A stretch of 64,000 nt of DNA from Mycolicibacterium litorale (GTDB lineage Bacteria > Actinomycetota > Actinomycetes > Mycobacteriales > Mycobacteriaceae): contig NZ_AP023287.1 of the NCBI RefSeq assembly GCF_014218295.1, forward strand, positions 2,232,001 to 2,296,000. Direction: 5' to 3'. Every line of letters begins with the position of its first letter. Position 1 is the stretch's first letter. This document shows positions 60,089 to 64,000 of the stretch, in pieces. A model generated the notes under the pieces. It saw nothing but the letters and a program-made list of their open reading frames with translations. It did not search any database and was not told the DNA's origin. The position numbers and the translations under genes were made by a program.

Positions 60089-62470
60089 GTGGCTCCTCAG
60101 AAGGCGGACGAGACGCACGCCGAGTCCGGCGCCGGGCAGGTGGTGCAGGCGCCGCCCGCCACCGACACCGCGCCGCCCGAGGTCGCCAAGGCCGACGTCC
60201 CGAAAACGTCGTCGAGCGCGTCGCGCCGGGTGCGGGCGCGCCTGGCCCGTCGCATGACCGCGCAGCGCAGTGCGGTCAATCCGGTGCTCGAACCGCTGGT
60301 GGCGGTGCACCGGGAGTTCTATCCCAAGGCCGACCTCACCCTGTTGCAGAAGGCCTACGAGGTCGCCGAGCAGCGGCACGCCGACCAGATGCGCCGCTCC
60401 GGAGACCCGTACATCACCCATCCGCTGGCGGTCGCCAACATCCTGGCCGAACTGGGGATGGACACCACCACGCTGATCGCCGCGCTGCTGCACGACACCG
60501 TCGAGGACACCGGCTACACCCTCGAGGCGCTCACCGCGGAGTTCGGCGCGGAGGTCGGCCACCTCGTCGACGGCGTCACCAAACTCGACAAGGTGGCACT
60601 CGGCACGGCCGCCGAGGGCGAGACCATCCGCAAGATGATCATCGCGATGGCGCGCGATCCCCGCGTGCTGGTCATCAAGGTCGCCGACCGGCTGCACAAC
60701 ATGCGCACCATGCGCTTCCTACCGCCGGAGAAGCAGGCGCGCAAGGCCCGCGAGACGCTGGAAGTCATTGCGCCCCTTGCCCACCGGCTGGGGATGGCGA
60801 CGGTCAAGTGGGAACTCGAGGACCTGTCGTTCGCGATCCTGCATCCGAAGAAGTACGACGAGATCGTGCGCCTGGTCGCCGACCGGGCGCCGTCGCGCGA
60901 CACGTATCTGGCCAAGGTGCGCGCCGAGATCGTCAACACGCTGACGAAGTCCAAGATCAACGCCACCGTCGAGGGGCGGCCGAAGCACTACTGGTCGATC
61001 TACCAGAAGATGATCGTCAAGGGTCGCGATTTCGACGACATCCACGACCTGGTGGGCGTGCGCATCCTGTGCGACGAGATCCGCGACTGCTACGCCGCGG
61101 TCGGCGTCGTGCACTCGCTGTGGCAGCCGATGGCGGGGCGGTTCAAGGACTACATCGCCCAACCGCGCTACGGGGTGTACCAGTCGCTGCACACCACCGT
61201 CGTCGGGCCGGAGGGCAAACCGCTCGAGGTGCAGATCCGCACCCGCGACATGCACCGCACCGCCGAATACGGCATCGCCGCCCACTGGCGCTACAAGGAA
61301 GCCAAGGGCCGCAACGGAACCCCGGCCGGCCACACCGCCGCCGAGATCGACGACATGGCGTGGATGCGTCAGCTCCTCGACTGGCAGCGGGAGGCCGCCG
61401 ATCCCGGCGAGTTCCTCGAGTCGCTGCGCTACGACCTCGCCGTGCAGGAGATCTTCGTGTTCACGCCCAAGGGCGACGTGATCACACTGCCTGCCGGTTC
61501 CACGCCGGTCGACTTCGCCTACGCCGTGCACACCGAGGTCGGGCACCGCTGTATCGGCGCCCGGGTCAACGGCAGGCTGGTGGCGCTGGAACGCAAACTC
61601 GAAAACGGTGAGGTCGTCGAGATCTTCACCTCCAAGGCGCAGGGCGCCGGGCCGTCCCGGGACTGGCAGGGCTTCGTGGTGTCGCCGCGTGCGAAGGCCA
61701 AGATCCGGCAGTGGTTCGCCAAGGAACGCCGCGAGGAGGCGCTCGAAGCCGGTAAGGACGCGATCGGCCGCGAGGTGCGCCGTGGCGGACTTCCGTTGCA
61801 GCGCTTGATGAACGCCGAATCGATGGCGGCGCTGGCCCGGGAGCTGCGCTACGCCGACGTCTCGGCGCTCTACACCGCGGTGGGCGAGGGGCACGTCTCG
61901 GCACGCCATGTCGTGCAGCGGCTGCTCGCGCAGTTCGGTGGCGACGAGGCCGCCGAGGACGAACTCGCCGAGCGGTCCACCCCGGCCACCATGCCGATCC
62001 GTCAGCGCAGTACCGACGACACCGGTGTCTCGGTACCCGGTGCGCCGGGCGTGCTGACCAAGCTCGCCAAGTGCTGCACCCCGGTGCCGGGCGACCAGAT
62101 CATGGGTTTCGTCACCCGCGGCGGCGGGGTCAGCGTGCACCGCACCGACTGCACCAACGCCGAGTCGCTGCAGGAGCAGGCCGAACGCATCATCGACGTG
62201 GAATGGGCGCCGTCGCCGTCGTCGGTGTTCCTGGTCGCGATCCAGGTGGAGGCCCTCGACCGGCACCGGCTGCTCTCCGACGTCACCCGGGTGCTCGCCG
62301 ACGAGAAGGTCAACATCCTGTCGGCGTCGGTCACCACGTCCAACGACCGGGTGGCGATCAGTCGGTTCACCTTCGAGATGGGCGACCCGAAACACCTGGG
62401 TCATCTGCTGCGGGTGGTGCGCAACGTCGAGGGCGTCTACGACGTCTACCGGGTCACGTCGGCGGCCTGA
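60089..62470 (+). CDS. relA: bifunctional (p)ppGpp synthetase/hydrolase Rel
   Basis: The 793-aa protein has the HD hydrolase domain with [17 protein letters not shown] (His near 135) and [20 protein letters not shown], the synthetase domain with [20 protein letters not shown] and [20 protein letters not shown], then TGS ([35 protein letters not shown]) and ACT ([20 protein letters not shown]) domains. Both catalytic sites are intact. I choose GTG 60089 because AGGAGG ends five bases before it; GTG 60083 overlaps that site. The length fits Rel_Mtb. It lies 45 bases after apt and three bases before the next gene. Confidence 0.96.
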   Translation: MAPQKADETHAESGAGQVVQAPPATDTAPPEVAKADVPKTSSSASRRVRARLARRMTAQRSAVNPVLEPLVAVHREFYPKADLTLLQKAYEVAEQRHADQMRRSGDPYITHPLAVANILAELGMDTTTLIAALLHDTVEDTGYTLEALTAEFGAEVGHLVDGVTKLDKVALGTAAEGETIRKMIIAMARDPRVLVIKVADRLHNMRTMRFLPPEKQARKARETLEVIAPLAHRLGMATVKWELEDLSFAILHPKKYDEIVRLVADRAPSRDTYLAKVRAEIVNTLTKSKINATVEGRPKHYWSIYQKMIVKGRDFDDIHDLVGVRILCDEIRDCYAAVGVVHSLWQPMAGRFKDYIAQPRYGVYQSLHTTVVGPEGKPLEVQIRTRDMHRTAEYGIAAHWRYKEAKGRNGTPAGHTAAEIDDMAWMRQLLDWQREAADPGEFLESLRYDLAVQEIFVFTPKGDVITLPAGSTPVDFAYAVHTEVGHRCIGARVNGRLVALERKLENGEVVEIFTSKAQGAGPSRDWQGFVVSPRAKAKIRQWFAKERREEALEAGKDAIGREVRRGGLPLQRLMNAESMAALARELRYADVSALYTAVGEGHVSARHVVQRLLAQFGGDEAAEDELAERSTPATMPIRQRSTDDTGVSVPGAPGVLTKLAKCCTPVPGDQIMGFVTRGGGVSVHRTDCTNAESLQEQAERIIDVEWAPSPSSVFLVAIQVEALDRHRLLSDVTRVLADEKVNILSASVTTSNDRVAISRFTFEMGDPKHLGHLLRVVRNVEGVYDVYRVTSAA

Positions 62471-62473
62471 CCG

Positions 62474-64000
62474 GTGGCCACGGTTGCGCAGCACCTCATC
62501 TCGACACTGCGGGCCAGCGGCGTGCGCCGGGTCTACGGCCTGCCCGGTGACAGCCTCAACGGCTTCACCGACGCGATCCGGCGGTCCGGCGGGATCACGT
62601 GGGAGCATGTGCGCCACGAGGAGGCCGCGGCGTTCGCCGCGACCGCCGACGCGGCGCTGACCGGTCGCCTCGCGGTCTGCGCGGGCAGTTGCGGACCCGG
62701 CAACCTGCACCTGATCAACGGGCTGTACGACGCCCAGCGCACCAGGGTGCCGGTGCTCGCGGTCGCGGCCCACATCCCGATCGGGGAGATCGGGTCGGGA
62801 TACTTCCAGGAGACGCATCCGCAGGAGCTGTTCCGCGAGTGCAGTGTCTACTGCGAACTGGTGAGCAACGCCGAATCGGCGCCCCGCATCTTCGAGATGG
62901 CCATGCGCGCCGCGATCGAGGAGTCCGGGGTGGCGGTCGTGGTGGTGCCCGGCGAGGTGTTCCAGAGCCGGGTGTCGACGGGGCGGTGGACCGATCGGCC
63001 GGTGCTGCCCAGCGGATCGGTGATGCGGCCCGACGACGCGTCGCTGCGGCGGGCGGCCGATCTGCTCAACGCCGCGTCGCGGGTGACGATCCTCGGCGGC
63101 GCGGGCACCGCGGGGGCGCACGCCGAGGTGATGCGGCTGGCGGCGGCGCTGCACTCGCCGATCGTGCACGCCTTCCGCGGTAAGGAACACCTCGAGTACG
63201 ACAACCCGTACGACGTCGGGATGACCGGGCTGCTCGGCTACGCCTCGGGCTACAAGGCCATCAAGGAAGCCGACCTGCTGCTGATGCTGGGCACCGACTT
63301 CCCGTACTCGCAGTTCTATCCCGAGGACGCGACGGTGATCCAGGTCGACATCCGCGGCAGCCACCTGGGCCGTCGCACACCACTCGATCTCGGCCTGGTC
63401 GGCACCGTGAAGGACACCGCCCAGGCGCTGCTGCCGCTGCTGGCCGCGAAAGCGGATCGGACCCATCTGGACCGGTCGCTCGATCACTACCGGCGGACCC
63501 GCCGGTCCCTGGATGCGTTGGCGGTCAACGACCGCGACCGCACACCGATCCGCCCGGAATACGTCGGCGGCGTGGTGAACCGGCTCGCGGCCGACGACGC
63601 GGTGTTCACCTTCGACGTCGGATCACCGACGATCTGGGCGGCGCGGTACCTGACGATGAACGGACGACGGCGGCTGAGCGGTTCGTTCACACACGGGACG
63701 ATGGCGTGCGCGGTGCCGCACGCGATCGGCGCGCAGACCGCCGATCGGAGCAGGCAGGTGATCGCCCTGGCCGGCGACGGCGGGCTGGCGATGCTGTTCG
63801 GTGAACTGATGACGTTGTTGCAGAACGACTTACCGGTCAAGGTGGTGGTCTTCAACAACTCGTCGCTGAACTTCGTCGAGCTCGAGATGAAGGCGGCGGG
63901 TGTGGTCAACTACGCCACCGATCTGAAGAACCCGGATTTCGCCGCGGTCGCCAGGGCGCTCGGCATGTTCGGGCGCCGCGTCGAGCAGCCCGGGGACCTG
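62474..64000 (+). CDS. ThDP-dependent pyruvate oxidase/dehydrogenase-type enzyme, 3' end outside window
   Basis: The frame opens at GTG 62474, three bases after relA, and runs to the window end (509 residues, incomplete). It has the ThDP-enzyme N-terminal domain (QHLISTLRASGVRRVYGLPG, DSLNGFTDAIRR), the catalytic Glu in HVRHEEAAAFAATADAAL, the GSCGPGNLHLINGLYDA loop and the ThDP-magnesium motif from GDGGLAMLFGELMTLLQ to NNSSLN (GDG to NN). It looks like pyruvate:quinone oxidoreductase (PoxB) or a close acetolactate-synthase-like enzyme, acting on 2-oxoacids. Missing C-terminal residues hide the membrane-binding helix that would support PoxB. Near-contact with relA suggests co-transcription. 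Confidence 0.85.
   Translation, partial: MATVAQHLISTLRASGVRRVYGLPGDSLNGFTDAIRRSGGITWEHVRHEEAAAFAATADAALTGRLAVCAGSCGPGNLHLINGLYDAQRTRVPVLAVAAHIPIGEIGSGYFQETHPQELFRECSVYCELVSNAESAPRIFEMAMRAAIEESGVAVVVVPGEVFQSRVSTGRWTDRPVLPSGSVMRPDDASLRRAADLLNAASRVTILGGAGTAGAHAEVMRLAAALHSPIVHAFRGKEHLEYDNPYDVGMTGLLGYASGYKAIKEADLLLMLGTDFPYSQFYPEDATVIQVDIRGSHLGRRTPLDLGLVGTVKDTAQALLPLLAAKADRTHLDRSLDHYRRTRRSLDALAVNDRDRTPIRPEYVGGVVNRLAADDAVFTFDVGSPTIWAARYLTMNGRRRLSGSFTHGTMACAVPHAIGAQTADRSRQVIALAGDGGLAMLFGELMTLLQNDLPVKVVVFNNSSLNFVELEMKAAGVVNYATDLKNPDFAAVARALGMFGRRVEQPGDL

Noticed and set aside
60719..63487. 920-codon minus-strand open frame antisense to rel and the ThDP enzyme
   Set aside because: It spans two genes with intact motifs on the other strand; translation is Arg/His/Val/Asp low-complexity without family features.

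Overview
The window is a stretch of chromosome from a high-GC actinobacterium, almost certainly a non-tuberculous Mycobacterium (Mycolicibacterium type). From about 14 kb on, the gene order is the mycobacterial backbone that I recall from the M. tuberculosis Rv2614c-Rv2583c interval: thrS, AP4A phosphorylase, pgsA1, PIM acyltransferase, pimA, Nudix, pdxS, tesB, pdxT, yebC, ruvCAB, fadD9/car, gabT, yajC-secD-secF, lipoprotein, apt, relA. GTG starts, GTGA/ATGA stop-start overlaps, a PGRS-like glycine-rich protein, an LppA-type lipoprotein and PIM synthesis all fit a mycobacterium. No database search was possible; family names rest on motifs and recall.

Layout. 1-4.97 kb is an accessory block of visibly lower GC at its left end. 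It carries two small hypothetical genes, an OLD-type ATPase/TOPRIM nuclease (candidate phage defence), an LppA-like lipoprotein and a cassette of small genes with apparent homopolymer frameshifts. The block stops at the 3' end of tRNA-Val(GAC). 4.97-5.56 kb holds four tRNA genes (Val-Cys-Gly on minus, Val on plus). 5.6-14.1 kb holds envelope and regulatory genes: a PGRS-like membrane-anchored protein without a PE domain but with an EF-hand-like loop, a secreted acidic repeat protein, a GAF-ANTAR regulator, and holin-like and DUF3618 membrane proteins.

14.1-24.1 kb is a long plus-strand backbone run: threonyl-tRNA synthetase, the phosphatidylinositol mannoside operon (pgsA1, patA, pimA) and PLP synthase (pdxS/pdxT) around a TesB thioesterase. 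24.1-29.1 kb is an inserted block: a hydrolase and FAD monooxygenase divergent from a TetR regulator with twin operator repeats, plus an NCS1 transporter with a zinc-finger-like tail. yebC follows.

30-44.4 kb is the largest insert: a polyprenyl synthase, then a same-strand catabolic run (APC permease, two SDR proteins, agmatinase-family ureohydrolase, PuuE-like deacetylase-fold hydrolase, Rieske oxygenase and its reductase, PucR regulator, FmdB-like protein, formamidase). I propose that the run opens an N-heterocyclic ring and ends in formamide, which the formamidase hydrolyses. A dehalogenase-like hydrolase with its TetR repressor, an MscS channel and two paralogous small membrane proteins follow.

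44.4-64 kb returns to backbone: ruvCAB with an SOS-box-like site, carboxylic acid reductase, GABA/aminobutyraldehyde catabolism, Sec translocase accessory genes, an orphan substrate-binding lipoprotein, apt, rel and a ThDP-dependent pyruvate-oxidase-type enzyme cut by the window end. No insertion sequence, integrase or CRISPR array was seen.
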